A DNA stretch of 20,405 bases, from contig DASZHC010000215.1 in NCBI GenBank assembly GCA_035938215.1, forward strand, positions 1-20,405, in the 5' to 3' direction. A program made the position numbers and the translations under genes. This DNA comes from DASZHC01 sp035938215 (lineage in GTDB: Bacteria > Verrucomicrobiota > Verrucomicrobiia > Chthoniobacterales > JAFAMB01). Positions 1-7,894 of the stretch are shown here, in pieces; the first letter of the stretch is position 1, and each line of letters begins with the position of its first letter. The notes under the pieces were generated by a model. It had not been told where the DNA came from and did no database searches. It saw nothing but the letters and a program-made list of their open reading frames with translations.

Positions 1-28
1 CCTTCCTGCACTCGCTCTAGCCCTCTAG

Positions 29-110
29 TTATGTGGCGTAGAGTTTAGCTAACCCGCACTACGCGAACGGCTGGTGATCTCAACGCCACATAAGTGGCAA
101 GGCCACATAA
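29..110. repeat. GCCACATAA word in inverted and direct copies
   Basis: TTATGTGGCGT at 29-39 is the exact reverse complement of ACGCCACATAA at 83-93 (11 of 11). GCCACATAA is repeated directly at 85-93 and 102-110. The group lies immediately left of the 32-bp palindrome, which itself contains the related CCACAT. The repeated sites could be binding sites or parts of one folded element; the function is unknown. Confidence 0.75.
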
Positions 111-142
111 CGCATCAAATGTGGTCGACCACATTTGATGCG
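111..142. promoter_or_regulatory. Perfect 32-bp palindrome
   Basis: The half-site CGCATCAAATGTGGTC (111-126) is followed with no spacer by its exact reverse complement (127-142), centred on a GTCGAC. Sixteen perfect pairs with no loop fit a dimeric protein site or a cruciform better than a normal terminator, since no T-run follows. The nearest convincing gene is more than 600 bp away, so the regulatory label is tentative. Confidence 0.6.
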
Positions 143-170
143 GGAAATCCGCCTGTTCGGTTTGGGAGGA

Positions 171-195
171 GGGGCGTCGTCAACCGCGTCGTCCC
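171..195. repeat. GC-rich imperfect hairpin
   Basis: GGGGCGTCG (171-179) can pair with CGTCGTCCC (187-195), with eight of nine positions pairing if one G-T is allowed, across a 7-base loop. It resembles in layout the GGGAC...GTCCC hairpins at 10718-10739 and 12894-12915, so it may be a diverged relative. Confidence 0.4.
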
Positions 196-330
196 TACCT
201 CATCCATTAATGGACGAACGTCGACGAAAATGGCCCTTTTCGGCGAGCAGTTCCGAGATTTGCCCGATCAGGGTTACGCATTGCGCGGACCGATTTTAAG
301 TTCCTTGCAACAAGTCACAAGACAGCATTC

Positions 331-582
331 AGCCCAGGGTGGAGCGGAGCGGAACCCTGGGTCTGTGCACGAAAACACCCAGCTTCTGAAGGAGCTGAAG
401 AATGGGTCCAAATGAGATTTTCGCAGCAAAACTCACGGAGCACCGGGGCTCATCCCGGCGTTCAACGACGACGGTCAGATAGCCTAGCCTGGACACGCGC
501 TCGCTATCCTCTGCCGCTCTTTCAGAGCGGGCGGCATACTAATATTCAAGACCCAGGGTTCCGCTTCGCTCCACCCCGGGCT
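331..582. repeat. Inverted pair of a 32-bp palindromic unit with internal hairpins
   Basis: The unit at 331-362 (starting AGCCCAGGGTGGAGCG) recurs in reverse complement at 551-582 with 30 of 32 bases identical. Each copy is itself a hairpin with CCC-rich arms, for example CCCAGGGT at 333-340 against ACCCTGGG at 354-361. Between and beside them are smaller hairpins: CCGCTCT/AGAGCGG at 514-530 with a TTC loop, and ACGCC/GGCGT at 593-605. This modular build is like the intergenic palindromic repeats known from Planctomycetes and Verrucomicrobia; I cannot name a family from the sequence alone. Confidence 0.7.
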
Positions 583-748
583 GAGGTCTATTACGCCTTC
601 GGCGTGTTCCCCAGGTTGTTACCTCCCGAAAATGCCTTAATTGCAGAGTGTTTTTTACGCTAAACAGATACCCGCTTCTTAAGCGGCTCCAGGGCCTGGA
701 AATTTCCTAAGTGCTTTGGCTCGTGAAACTTCCAGGCTAGTCCTCTTA

Positions 749-1642
749 TCAAGGAAGTGCGTAGTGTTTGGGCGCTCGAACGAGACCGGACTCGGTGGCA
801 CTTTTCCGCTCCGAAAGTATTCGGTCTGCGATTTCGCGAACCATTTCCTCCAATAATAGTCGAAGATGCCCGCCACGCCGATAATCCGAAGGCGCGATGT
901 GGCGAACACGATCCGCATGAGTCGAAAGGTCGTAGCACTTTTTGAAGCTGCTTCGGCTTGGATCATCAGGGTTATAGACCGCAATCGCGTTTCCCCCATT
1001 TTTGCGCATGATTGCGAAACAGGGAACGTCGGTGGGACCGTCACCGATGTAGATCATATTCCGGAACGGAACAGGGCGAATATCGTCGGGCATATGGTCA
1101 TTTACGTCCTGAGACATATCCAGAAGGCCCTTGTTGATCCGAAACAGGTATTGGGTCTTCTGTGTGTGGCTGATAACGCGCTTTGGGAAGCTGATTCTGC
1201 CTTGTGAATCCTCTGCATATTCGCAACCGAAAACCTCCCGCAAATAAGGGCGAATCCGGCTGCCTTCGATAAGGATTTTGAGTCCGGAGGAGACCACAAA
1301 ATGGTCGACACGAATTGCAGCAGCGAGGTGATGTTCCTCCAGCAGATCCAGCTTAAATTCCTCAAACATCTCGGGTAAGCCTTTGTAAAGCTTCATTTTG
1401 GCGCCGAGTTGCTTCAGTTGCTCATTCGTCGGCCTGTCCATGGACAGATAATCCAGGATGCATTTCATGTATGCGAGTTCGTGGTCATATCCTTCGCTCT
1501 GGACCAGATCCGCGCAGCGCTTCCAGAATTTTTCGGCATTAATCCCGAAAGCAGGGAAGACGACATCGTCCTGCATGTAGGAAGGGCTCAAGGTCTGATC
1601 ATAATCATAGACGATCGCGATAGTGTTTTGAAGAGTAGCCAT
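749..1642 (-). CDS. HAD-superfamily phosphatase/hydrolase
   Basis: A 297-residue HAD-like hydrolase that probably removes phosphate from a small molecule; the substrate is unknown. Motif I is DYDQT with the nucleophile at Asp13 and the acid/base at Asp15. Motif II is probably VVSSG near residue 118. Motif IV is YIGDGPTDVPCF with Asp201 and Asp205 as metal ligands. A helical cap lies between motifs I and II. No signal peptide is visible, so it should be cytoplasmic. The ATG lies 4 bases after the TAA of the epimerase gene upstream, so the two are very likely cotranscribed. No Shine-Dalgarno sequence is visible, as for most genes here. The C-terminal 25 residues are polar and probably disordered. 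The superfamily call is firm, the role is not. Confidence 0.9.
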   Translation of the reverse strand: MATLQNTIAIVYDYDQTLSPSYMQDDVVFPAFGINAEKFWKRCADLVQSEGYDHELAYMKCILDYLSMDRPTNEQLKQLGAKMKLYKGLPEMFEEFKLDLLEEHHLAAAIRVDHFVVSSGLKILIEGSRIRPYLREVFGCEYAEDSQGRISFPKRVISHTQKTQYLFRINKGLLDMSQDVNDHMPDDIRPVPFRNMIYIGDGPTDVPCFAIMRKNGGNAIAVYNPDDPSRSSFKKCYDLSTHADRVRHIAPSDYRRGGHLRLLLEEMVREIADRILSERKSATESGLVRAPKHYALP

Positions 1643-1646
1643 TCTG

Positions 1647-2537
1647 TTACGGGGACCCGTAAAAATTTTTGAGCGCGCTTCTGATATCGGGATATCTAAA
1701 TCTGTAACCGGTTTTCAGCGCTGCCTCAGGAATCACGCGCTGGCTGTTGAGAATGAGAACGGATTCTTCTCGCGCCAGCGTTTTCAACACAAAGGCTGGC
1801 ACCGCAAAAACAGTCGGTCGTTTCAAAATTTCACCCATCGCCTTTGTGAATTCGTCGTTTCGGATCTGAACTGGGCTCGCGGCATTCAGAGGTCCATGCA
1901 GGTCCGGATGCTGAATCGCGTGCAGGACCAGGCCGGCGATATCTGCTACGTGAATCCACGGCATCCATTGCTTTCCGTTTCCAAGGTTTCCACCGAGGCC
2001 CAGACGAAAAATTGATCCGATCAGTGGCATGGCTCCGCCATTGTGTCCGAGGACCATTGCTATTCGCAGAAGTACGCAGCGCGCTCCGGTGATTTCCGAT
2101 TTTCTTCCTTCCAGTTCCCAAGCTGAAGCCACCTGACCGAGAAAATCGGAGGTGTCCGGCGCGCTCGATTCGGTGAGAATCTCATCTCCTCGATTCCCGT
2201 AGATCCCGGTAGCTGACGCGCTGACGAGGATGGCCGGTCTGCTCGCTGCCCGCCTCATCGATTCAACCACCCAACGGGTTCCGTCAATTCTGCTCCGTAG
2301 GATCCGGTCTCGCTTTGCCTTGGTCCAGACTCCGAGGATCGACTCTCCGGCAAGGTGAACCATGGCTTGAATATCGCTAAGATCCATTTGAGGTTCGAAC
2401 GCACGAACTTCCTGGCAGCCATGAATTTTTGCATTCCGGTTTCTCGAAAATCCGGTCACCCGATGACCCTGCAATCGAGCGAATTTGATGATTTCCTGAC
2501 CGAGAAGGCCGGACGCTCCAGTAATTCCAATATGCAT
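1647..2537 (-). CDS. TIGR01777-type NAD(P)-binding epimerase (YfcH-like)
   Basis: A 296-residue member of the extended SDR family close to E. coli YfcH (TIGR01777). The N-terminal Rossmann motif is TGASGLLG at residues 6-13. Other family signatures are MVHLAGESI, the RDRILRSRIDGT stretch and SASATGIYGNRGDE with the catalytic-type Tyr, followed by a DUF1731-like C-terminal end (LKTGYRFRYPDIRSAL). I chose the ATG giving MHIGITGASG because it puts the Rossmann strand at the N-terminus. An ATG nine codons upstream (2564) and a longer frame reaching 2651 are possible, but the extra residues partly translate a hexamer repeat. It is the middle gene of a leftward cluster. The substrate of this family is unknown. 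Confidence 0.92.
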   Translation of the reverse strand: MHIGITGASGLLGQEIIKFARLQGHRVTGFSRNRNAKIHGCQEVRAFEPQMDLSDIQAMVHLAGESILGVWTKAKRDRILRSRIDGTRWVVESMRRAASRPAILVSASATGIYGNRGDEILTESSAPDTSDFLGQVASAWELEGRKSEITGARCVLLRIAMVLGHNGGAMPLIGSIFRLGLGGNLGNGKQWMPWIHVADIAGLVLHAIQHPDLHGPLNAASPVQIRNDEFTKAMGEILKRPTVFAVPAFVLKTLAREESVLILNSQRVIPEAALKTGYRFRYPDIRSALKNFYGSP

Positions 2538-2633
2538 CTGGTCGAAGTTTGGAGGCGGCACCATGCATGAGTCTAACAGCGCTGTAGATAAGTTGACAGC
2601 TCGGTTCTGCGTCGGAATTTCTCCCGCTGCTCC

Positions 2634-2663
2634 GAGAACGACGACGAGCACGAGGACGAACCT
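2634..2663. repeat. Phased 6-bp repeat array (GAGnnC type)
   Basis: Between the amidase stop and the epimerase start the sequence reads in perfect 6-base phase: GAGAAC, GACGAC, GAGCAC, GAGGAC, GAACCT. A second array with the same phase and consensus lies at 11931-11966. It is non-coding in this context. Confidence 0.7.
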
Positions 2664-2681
2664 TGGTTGCGGCTCCGCGCG

Positions 2682-3758
2682 CTAATCAGGAAAGGATCGG
2701 TGAAGCCAATATAAAGGGAACCTATTTCCGGGACAGTCGGTAGGCCGAGGATTGATTTCTTTGTGACCACGAACGATAGAATACTTGCCGTCAACCTTGC
2801 CGACACGTCTCCGGAGATAGCGGATCAACTCGTCCACGGCTTCGTACTCGGCTTTTGTGGGCAAATCGCGATTGAAATCGCCCACGAGGCAGATGCCGAT
2901 GGAAATATAGTTCAGATAGTCGCTATGAACATGGCCCCCGTTGAGTTGGCGAACCCAGCGATCTCCGATTTCGACCTGACCGTTTCCTGACGATGTGCCA
3001 TTTCCGATCACGAAATGGTAAGCCAATCCATTTGGCATTTTGCGGACATGCCGATGGTAGTAGTCAAAGATGCGCGCATTACCTTGGCGCGTACCGCTGT
3101 TATGAACGATAATGTATTTCCAGCGATTGCGCGCCACGCGTGCGTCATCGATCGCCCTCCGAACTGCCGGTGTAAGGTACTGCCAGCGAACATCGCTTCC
3201 ACCGCCAGGGACTGGTACGAGGTCTTTCTCCTCTTCCGCTCCGGATTTTTGAACTACGATCGAGTCTTGAGCGTCGTGAAAAAAGAACCAATGATGCTTC
3301 TTTTTCTGAGTAACTGACGGCGTCTCTCTTTGAGGTGTTGGTGTCGACGAATTCGGTGGAGGTGTCGATACAATTGACGCCGTAGGTGTCGCTTCGGATT
3401 CTTCTCTTTCAACCTGCTTGGCGGTCGGGCTTGGCTGTGGTGACTTCCTAGGGATCGCTTCGGAAGATGGCGACGCCAAAGATTGCTTGACCGGCGAAGG
3501 AGCCGGATTTGGCCTCGGCTTTGGAGTGGGCGTGGGGCTCGGGACAATTTCCATTTGCTGGCGACTCTTTAAGAAAAGTTCGCGCAGCCGTTTATCCTCG
3601 TCCGATTGCTGCGATGCGCCGTGCGTTGCCCCGAAGCTTAACCAGATCGTCAGCGAGACCAGGGAAATCTTCAGCGTGCGTAGATGAAAAGGTACCCTAC
3701 GGGAATTAAAAACTTCCAATCTTTGCTCCTTCAAGTTGTCCCGCCGTGTCTGAAGCAT
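2682..3758 (-). CDS. N-acetylmuramoyl-L-alanine amidase (Amidase_2/PGRP fold), exported
   Basis: A peptidoglycan amidase expected to cut the MurNAc-L-Ala bond outside the cytoplasmic membrane. The N-terminus is basic and followed by a hydrophobic segment (KISLVSLTIWLSFGATHGA), a signal peptide or anchor. Then comes a long Pro/Ser/Thr-rich linker with SPTPTPKP-like stretches, then the catalytic domain. Likely zinc ligands are His in IIVHNSGT (about residue 219), His in RGHKEINP (about 331) and Cys in DCPGN close to the C-terminus. Start choice is uncertain: an in-frame start at 3800 is possible, and the basic region before the hydrophobic segment is long for either. It heads the leftward cluster and diverges from the glycosyltransferase-PHP gene across about 150 bp. 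Confidence 0.9.
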   Translation of the reverse strand: MLQTRRDNLKEQRLEVFNSRRVPFHLRTLKISLVSLTIWLSFGATHGASQQSDEDKRLRELFLKSRQQMEIVPSPTPTPKPRPNPAPSPVKQSLASPSSEAIPRKSPQPSPTAKQVEREESEATPTASIVSTPPPNSSTPTPQRETPSVTQKKKHHWFFFHDAQDSIVVQKSGAEEEKDLVPVPGGGSDVRWQYLTPAVRRAIDDARVARNRWKYIIVHNSGTRQGNARIFDYYHRHVRKMPNGLAYHFVIGNGTSSGNGQVEIGDRWVRQLNGGHVHSDYLNYISIGICLVGDFNRDLPTKAEYEAVDELIRYLRRRVGKVDGKYSIVRGHKEINPRPTDCPGNRFPLYWLHRSFPD

Positions 3759-3911
3759 GGCGAAATGCTCCGTCGCGGTGGTTGGGACCACGGCCTGCAA
3801 TCTCCAAATTCACTGGAAGGTGTCGTTTCTATCGTCTAACCTCAACGTTTTGGTATCTAAGCAAATTCAGACGAGGGAACGCAAATGGCGGCGTAACTTT
3901 TTTCGAGATTG

Positions 3912-5888
3912 ATGAAAAAAATCCTGATCTTCACAGCTGGCTTCGGCGAGGGGCACAATACAGCCGCACGTAACATACGCGACGCAATTGAGCACATTGC
4001 TGCGGTTGAAGCGAGAGTCGAAGTGCTGGACCTCTTTGACTCGTGTTATGGCAAACTGAACGATTTTTTTCGGAAAGCTTACATTGCGGCCATTAACCGA
4101 ACGCCGCGAGTCTGGGGCAAGATTTACAATGTAATCGATGGAACACAATTTGTGGAATCGAACATGGCGGTGCTCACGAAGATGAAGCGCGCGATGAGCG
4201 ATGTTCTTACACAGCTCGAACCAGACGCTGTCGTTTCAACCTACCCCATTTACAACTACGTCATTGACGCCATCTACGCCGACGGGAGGTCAAAGAATTT
4301 TTCACAGATCACCGTGGTTACCGATTCGATTACTGTGAACTCGGTCTGGTACCGCTGCGCAAGCGATTACTTTCTCGTCGCGAACGAAGACACCGCGGCC
4401 GTTCTGCGCAATGCGTCGGTGCCTGAACAGCAGATACGGATTTTCGGGTTCCCGGTAACGTATCGATTCGCGGAGTTGCCCGACGATCGATATCAAGAGG
4501 GAAGCAGCGGACCGCGACGAGTCCTTTATCTGATCAATTCCGGCAAGAAGGAGGCCCCGGATCTTGTGCACCGGCTCGGAAAACGTTCCGACATCCAGCT
4601 TACCGTTATTGTAGGACGCGACATGGCCTTGCGAAAGGAAATCGAAGGCGAAGTAGCATCGACGGCTAATCCGGTCAAAATTCTCGGTTGGACAAATCGG
4701 ATGCCGGAGCTCTTGACGAATCATCACCTGGTGATCACAAAAGCGGGGGGAGCTACCGTGCAGGAGGCGATCGCCGCGCGCACTCCTCCGATAATCAGCC
4801 AAGTTGTGCCGGGCCAGGAAGAGGGAAACGCTCGACTGATTGTCGAGAACGAATGCGGCTGCCTGGCGCCCGCGCCGGAGGCAATCCTTGCTGCGCTCGA
4901 CAATGCATTCGCAAACGGCGAAGAGCGACTTAAAACATGGCTCTCTAATATCGCTAAACTGAGCAAACCGGATGCTTCGCTTCAGATTGCCCGGTTCATT
5001 CTGGAAACCGCCGTACCCGAGAACGCTCCGCCGAAAAAGGTGCCTCACGTTTTGCCCGCACGAGCCTCGGGAAAGGATGATCGATCGGTGTTGCTCTGCG
5101 ATCTGCACACGCACACAGATTTCTCAGATGGAAAGTTGAATGTTCGCGAACTGGTGGACTTCTACGGACAACGAGCGTTCGATGTGCTCTGTGTGACCGA
5201 TCACATATGCGATCATACGAAATTGCTCGGGAAGATGACAAATCTGACTGGTCTTGTGCTCACGCTGGATCAAGTCGAGGAATATTTTCAGACAATTCAG
5301 GGTGAAAAGAAACGAGCGCTGAACAAGTACGGGATGATTTTAATGTCCGGCCTTGAGTTTAACAAAGATGGCCTGACGAGAAAGAGCTCCGCTCATCTTC
5401 TGGCAATTGATCTCAAGGAACCGATCGACCCGGGACTCAGCATTATGCAAACGATCGCCGAGATTCATGCCCAAGGGGCGTTGGCGATCGCTTCTCATCC
5501 GCATGAGTTCAAGACACATTGGGGCAAGAATACCCTGTATTTTTGGGAGAATATCCACCAGTACGCGCCCTTGCTCGATGCCTGGGAAGTGGCGAATCGC
5601 GATGACCTCTTTAATCCGATTGGCCTGAAAAGGCTTCCATTTGTCGCCAACAGCGATTTTCATAAACCTAAGCATATCTTCTCTTGGAAAACCGTGCTGT
5701 TTTGTGAAAAGGATCCAGAGGCTGTCAAACAGTGCATACGCGTCAACAGGGATGTGTCTATCACCCTCTATCGCGATCACAAGATCGGCTTCGGATATGG
5801 TGACCTTGGGAGAGCTGCGCGACTCGACCACGAAGAGCCCCGTAAACAAATTCTTGCGTTCCCAGCTTACCATGCGGTGCTCGCCTGA
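3912..5888 (+). CDS. Glycosyltransferase (MGDG synthase/GT28 type) fused to PHP phosphoesterase
   Basis: A 658-residue two-part protein. The N-terminal half matches the MGDG synthase / processive diacylglycerol glucosyltransferase family: FTAGFGEGHNTAARNI at the start, then a GT28-like C-terminal lobe with the nucleotide-sugar motif TKAGGATVQEA near residues 276-286 and PGQEEGNA soon after. The C-terminal half is a PHP metal-dependent phosphoesterase: DLHTHTDFSDG (about 394), CVTDH (about 427), GLEFN (about 480), ASHPHEF (about 527) and NSDFHKPK (about 580) supply the usual His/Asp/Glu metal ligands. Members of the glycosyltransferase family add sugars to diacylglycerol at the inner membrane face; the acceptor here is not known. 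I start at ATG 3912; a TTG one codon earlier is also in frame. No Shine-Dalgarno sequence is visible. The stop overlaps the next start (TGATG). Confidence 0.93.
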   Translation: MKKILIFTAGFGEGHNTAARNIRDAIEHIAAVEARVEVLDLFDSCYGKLNDFFRKAYIAAINRTPRVWGKIYNVIDGTQFVESNMAVLTKMKRAMSDVLTQLEPDAVVSTYPIYNYVIDAIYADGRSKNFSQITVVTDSITVNSVWYRCASDYFLVANEDTAAVLRNASVPEQQIRIFGFPVTYRFAELPDDRYQEGSSGPRRVLYLINSGKKEAPDLVHRLGKRSDIQLTVIVGRDMALRKEIEGEVASTANPVKILGWTNRMPELLTNHHLVITKAGGATVQEAIAARTPPIISQVVPGQEEGNARLIVENECGCLAPAPEAILAALDNAFANGEERLKTWLSNIAKLSKPDASLQIARFILETAVPENAPPKKVPHVLPARASGKDDRSVLLCDLHTHTDFSDGKLNVRELVDFYGQRAFDVLCVTDHICDHTKLLGKMTNLTGLVLTLDQVEEYFQTIQGEKKRALNKYGMILMSGLEFNKDGLTRKSSAHLLAIDLKEPIDPGLSIMQTIAEIHAQGALAIASHPHEFKTHWGKNTLYFWENIHQYAPLLDAWEVANRDDLFNPIGLKRLPFVANSDFHKPKHIFSWKTVLFCEKDPEAVKQCIRVNRDVSITLYRDHKIGFGYGDLGRAARLDHEEPRKQILAFPAYHAVLA

Positions 5889-6502
5889 TGAGGATAGAAG
5901 CCGTCATATTCGACATCGGCAATGTCCTTGTCCGGTTTGATTGGCAACTTGCGGAGCAACAGTTTCGATTCCGGATCAGGAACGATACGGAAGAAGCAAG
6001 AGAAAAATTTGTTGCTCTGAAAAATCGCTTCGAACTCGGCCAAATTTCGCAGGAAGCGTTTCTGCAAAACTCGATTCAAATCCTCGATTTTCGAGGAGGA
6101 GCCGATGAATTCGCGGCGATCTGGAACGGCGTCTTTTTGTCGAATGAGGAAATGGAAGAATTTGTTGTTCGGTTAAAGGACTCGCTGCCGCTGTATCTTC
6201 TTTCGAATACTTCGGAGCTGCATCTTAACTACCTGAAGGAGCATTTTCACGTCTTCCAACATTTCGCCGATGGCGTCTATTCATTCCGGGTAAACTGCGC
6301 GAAACCTGACCCTGAAATATTTGAAATCGCCGTGAAACAGTTCGGGGTAACACCAGCGAGGACGATATTCGTTGACGATCTGGCGCAAAATGTCGAATCG
6401 GCTGGCGCGCGTGGCATTCACGCCATTCAATACGACTGGAAAAGGCACTCCGAATTTCAGAAGAAGTTAGAATCCTTGAAAAGCAAAACTGGTCCCGGAT
6501 GA
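5888..6502 (+). CDS. HAD phosphatase, YihX-like
   Basis: A 204-residue HAD hydrolase of the YihX type; E. coli YihX is an alpha-glucose-1-phosphate phosphatase. Motif I is FDIGNVLVRFD, with Gly where most HAD enzymes have the second Asp, as in YihX (FDLGNV). Motif II is LLSNTS, the conserved Lys is in CAKPDPEIF, and motif IV is FVDDLAQNVESA. The start ATG overlaps the TGA of the glycosyltransferase-PHP gene by one base, which points to translational coupling. A sugar-phosphate substrate would fit a neighbour that uses nucleotide sugars, but that is inference. Its last codons form one arm of an inverted repeat with sequence just beyond the stop. Confidence 0.92.
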   Translation: MRIEAVIFDIGNVLVRFDWQLAEQQFRFRIRNDTEEAREKFVALKNRFELGQISQEAFLQNSIQILDFRGGADEFAAIWNGVFLSNEEMEEFVVRLKDSLPLYLLSNTSELHLNYLKEHFHVFQHFADGVYSFRVNCAKPDPEIFEIAVKQFGVTPARTIFVDDLAQNVESAGARGIHAIQYDWKRHSEFQKKLESLKSKTGPG

Positions 6503-6563
6503 GTCAAATTCTTTTCTGTATCCACACGTTCAACATTTGGGTGGTTTTGTTTTTCAAGGATTC
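6470..6563. terminator. Long inverted repeat between convergent genes, possible bidirectional terminator
   Basis: GAATCCTTGAAAAGCAAAAC at 6470-6489 and the reverse complement of 6544-6563 agree at 19 of 20 positions, separated by 54 bases. The left arm covers the last codons of the HAD gene and the right arm ends one base before the stop of the convergent lipoprotein gene. A related pair occurs at 16251-16324. It may end transcription from both sides or protect 3' ends; no classical GC-rich stem with a T-run is present. Confidence 0.55.
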
Positions 6564-7073
6564 TCAGTGATTCTGGCGGGTGAATTGGGCTAGTTCGTCA
6601 GCTTTCTTGTTCAAATAATCAGCAAATCGAGCTTGTTCCTCGGGGCTTAGTTCGCCGCCCAGCTTTTCTTCTTTACTTTCCAATTCGTGAGCGCGCTGGA
6701 TCACGGCTTGATACTTAGTCATATCCCCTTGCTTCATCGCCTCATAAGCCTGCTTAAAATCAGTGATATATGCGTCGTAGCTCTGGACATATTCATTGGC
6801 AGACTGGCTGCTGAACGTCGGGCGGGCGTCGCCGCTTGCAGCTGAAGGCGGCTGCGCCGGAGGGGTTGTTATCTCGGCGGGCGACTTCACTGGAGTAGGC
6901 GCCGGAGCGCTTGGAGTTGATTCGGGGGTCGGCGTGGGTGTGGCGGATGGTGAGGGGCTCGGAGTCGAACTCGGGGAGGGTGTTGTTTGAGCCGCCGGCT
7001 CAGTCTTCTGCTCGCAACCCGCGAGAAGAAGGAGGCCGGCCAACGCAATAGGAATGAACGCACGCGTTTTCAT
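6564..7073 (-). CDS. Pro/Ser/Thr-rich lipoprotein of unknown function
   Basis: A 169-residue predicted lipoprotein. The N-terminus MKTRAFIPIALAGLLLLAGC has a lysine/arginine start, a hydrophobic core and a lipobox (LAGC) with Cys20 as the lipidated residue. Residues about 30-80 are a Pro/Ser/Thr linker of TPSPSSTPSPSPS type. The C-terminal 80 residues are charged and likely helical (MKQGDMTKYQAVIQRAHELE) and may form a small helical bundle or coiled coil. It should sit in the cell envelope. I recognise no family. It converges with the HAD gene, 61 bases apart. The same linker style is seen in the amidase at 2682-3758. Confidence 0.82.
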   Translation of the reverse strand: MKTRAFIPIALAGLLLLAGCEQKTEPAAQTTPSPSSTPSPSPSATPTPTPESTPSAPAPTPVKSPAEITTPPAQPPSAASGDARPTFSSQSANEYVQSYDAYITDFKQAYEAMKQGDMTKYQAVIQRAHELESKEEKLGGELSPEEQARFADYLNKKADELAQFTRQNH

Positions 7074-7399
7074 CCAAAAAATATCGACGAATGAGTTCCG
7101 GGCTTATTCAACGCAAGATTTGGGGGACCCATGACAGAAAAATGGCACTGGCCGATCTCCTGGATGGTGTCCGCTCCGTCGGCGCCGTGAAGAGGTGTGA
7201 AGTCGGTACCGGCGGCTTGCCGGGGGACCCGTCTCAGAACATCTCTTCTTGCAGAATGAGGGCGAGATCCAATGCGGACCCCGCGCGAGATCTGGAATAT
7301 CCTCAAGGGCACCGATGAGAATTTGGCGTTCTGTCGTTAGCATTCCACAAATGGGATGTTGAGCACATGAAAACCGTCACGTCCCCTTCCACGGCCACT
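7074..7399. other. Unassigned stretch, possibly a decayed leftward gene
   Basis: No convincing gene. On the minus strand three frames give protein-like pieces in turn (for example TERQILIGALEDIPDLARGP near 7343, ALILQEEMF near 7250, and GTDFTPLHGADGADTIQEIG near 7190), which would fit a frameshifted remnant, but I recognise no family. The word GGGGGACCC occurs twice (around 7131 and 7224). No terminator or RNA is apparent. Confidence 0.3.
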
Positions 7400-7894
7400 C
7401 TACTTCCTTACCCTGGATACCTTCACCCCAGCTTTGGTTACTTTTGATTGTGCGAATGAGGGATGGTACGGCGTTGGATTCAACTTCCCTAGACGCATTT
7501 TGTATTCATTGATGTAGGTGTCATATTCACCATCGAATTCACCGAAAAAGGGTTGCTCATCGAAACTACCTATTCTATGGATTTCATCGGCGGTCACAAA
7601 GGTGAGCGAACCCGCAAGTCTATGTCTAATGACCTCCCGAACTTTTAAACGCTCGCGTTCTGTTCCGTAGAGTAAGTCGCCGGGTTTAACATCGCTGATC
7701 AGGTCATGACGGGTAAAGGTGGCATTCTTATACCTGTAATATGTACCATCCTGTCGATGGTAAAAGTAGTAAAGTATCTCACGGTCCTTGCACAAGTCAC
7801 AAATCCGCAGGTATTTGCAAGCACTTGCTATCGCGAGAGATCCGATTGACTCAGAATGCGAAAGCGTTCGCCGACGAGCGCCGACCAGCCGCAT
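7400..7894 (-). CDS. Unknown CxxC-containing protein
   Basis: Up to 164 residues, unknown function. A CDLC pair follows KYLRICDLCKDRE near residue 28; the rest is rich in Tyr, Arg and Asp (ILYYFYHRQDGTYYRY, PGDLLYGTERERLKVREV, FFGEFDGEYDTYINEY) and looks like a folded cytosolic domain. The ATG at 7894 would make it overlap the ACT gene by 67 bases. A later non-ATG start is likely, for example TTG inside the CDLC stretch or a codon shortly before it. A related short reading frame (14615-14677) carries HKYLRLCDLCKEL after only seven residues, which supports a short N-terminus and that this frame is truly coding. Its base composition is richer in A/T than its neighbours. Confidence 0.6.
   Translation of the reverse strand: MRLVGARRRTLSHSESIGSLAIASACKYLRICDLCKDREILYYFYHRQDGTYYRYKNATFTRHDLISDVKPGDLLYGTERERLKVREVIRHRLAGSLTFVTADEIHRIGSFDEQPFFGEFDGEYDTYINEYKMRLGKLNPTPYHPSFAQSKVTKAGVKVSRVRK

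Larger units (their letters stand above)
1..748. other. Gene-poor, palindrome-rich left flank
   Basis: I find no convincing gene here. The open frames present give low-complexity translations with no recognisable domain and they run across palindromes. What the stretch holds is structure: a perfect 32-bp palindrome, short inverted and direct copies of a GCCACATAA word, a GC-rich imperfect hairpin at 171-195, and two inverted copies of a 32-bp unit (331-362 and 551-582) with smaller hairpins between and beside them (514-530, 593-605). It resembles a patch of intergenic repeats rather than a decayed gene, though old decay cannot be excluded. Confidence 0.6.

Noticed and set aside
1648..1663. 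Small palindrome TTACGGG-GA-CCCGTAA
   Set aside because: It spans the end of the epimerase gene where a terminator would break the operon; a two-base loop cannot form and seven-base arms can arise by chance.
4302..5114. Minus-strand frame of 270 codons
   Set aside because: It lies opposite the glycosyltransferase-PHP gene, whose motifs prove the other strand is coding.
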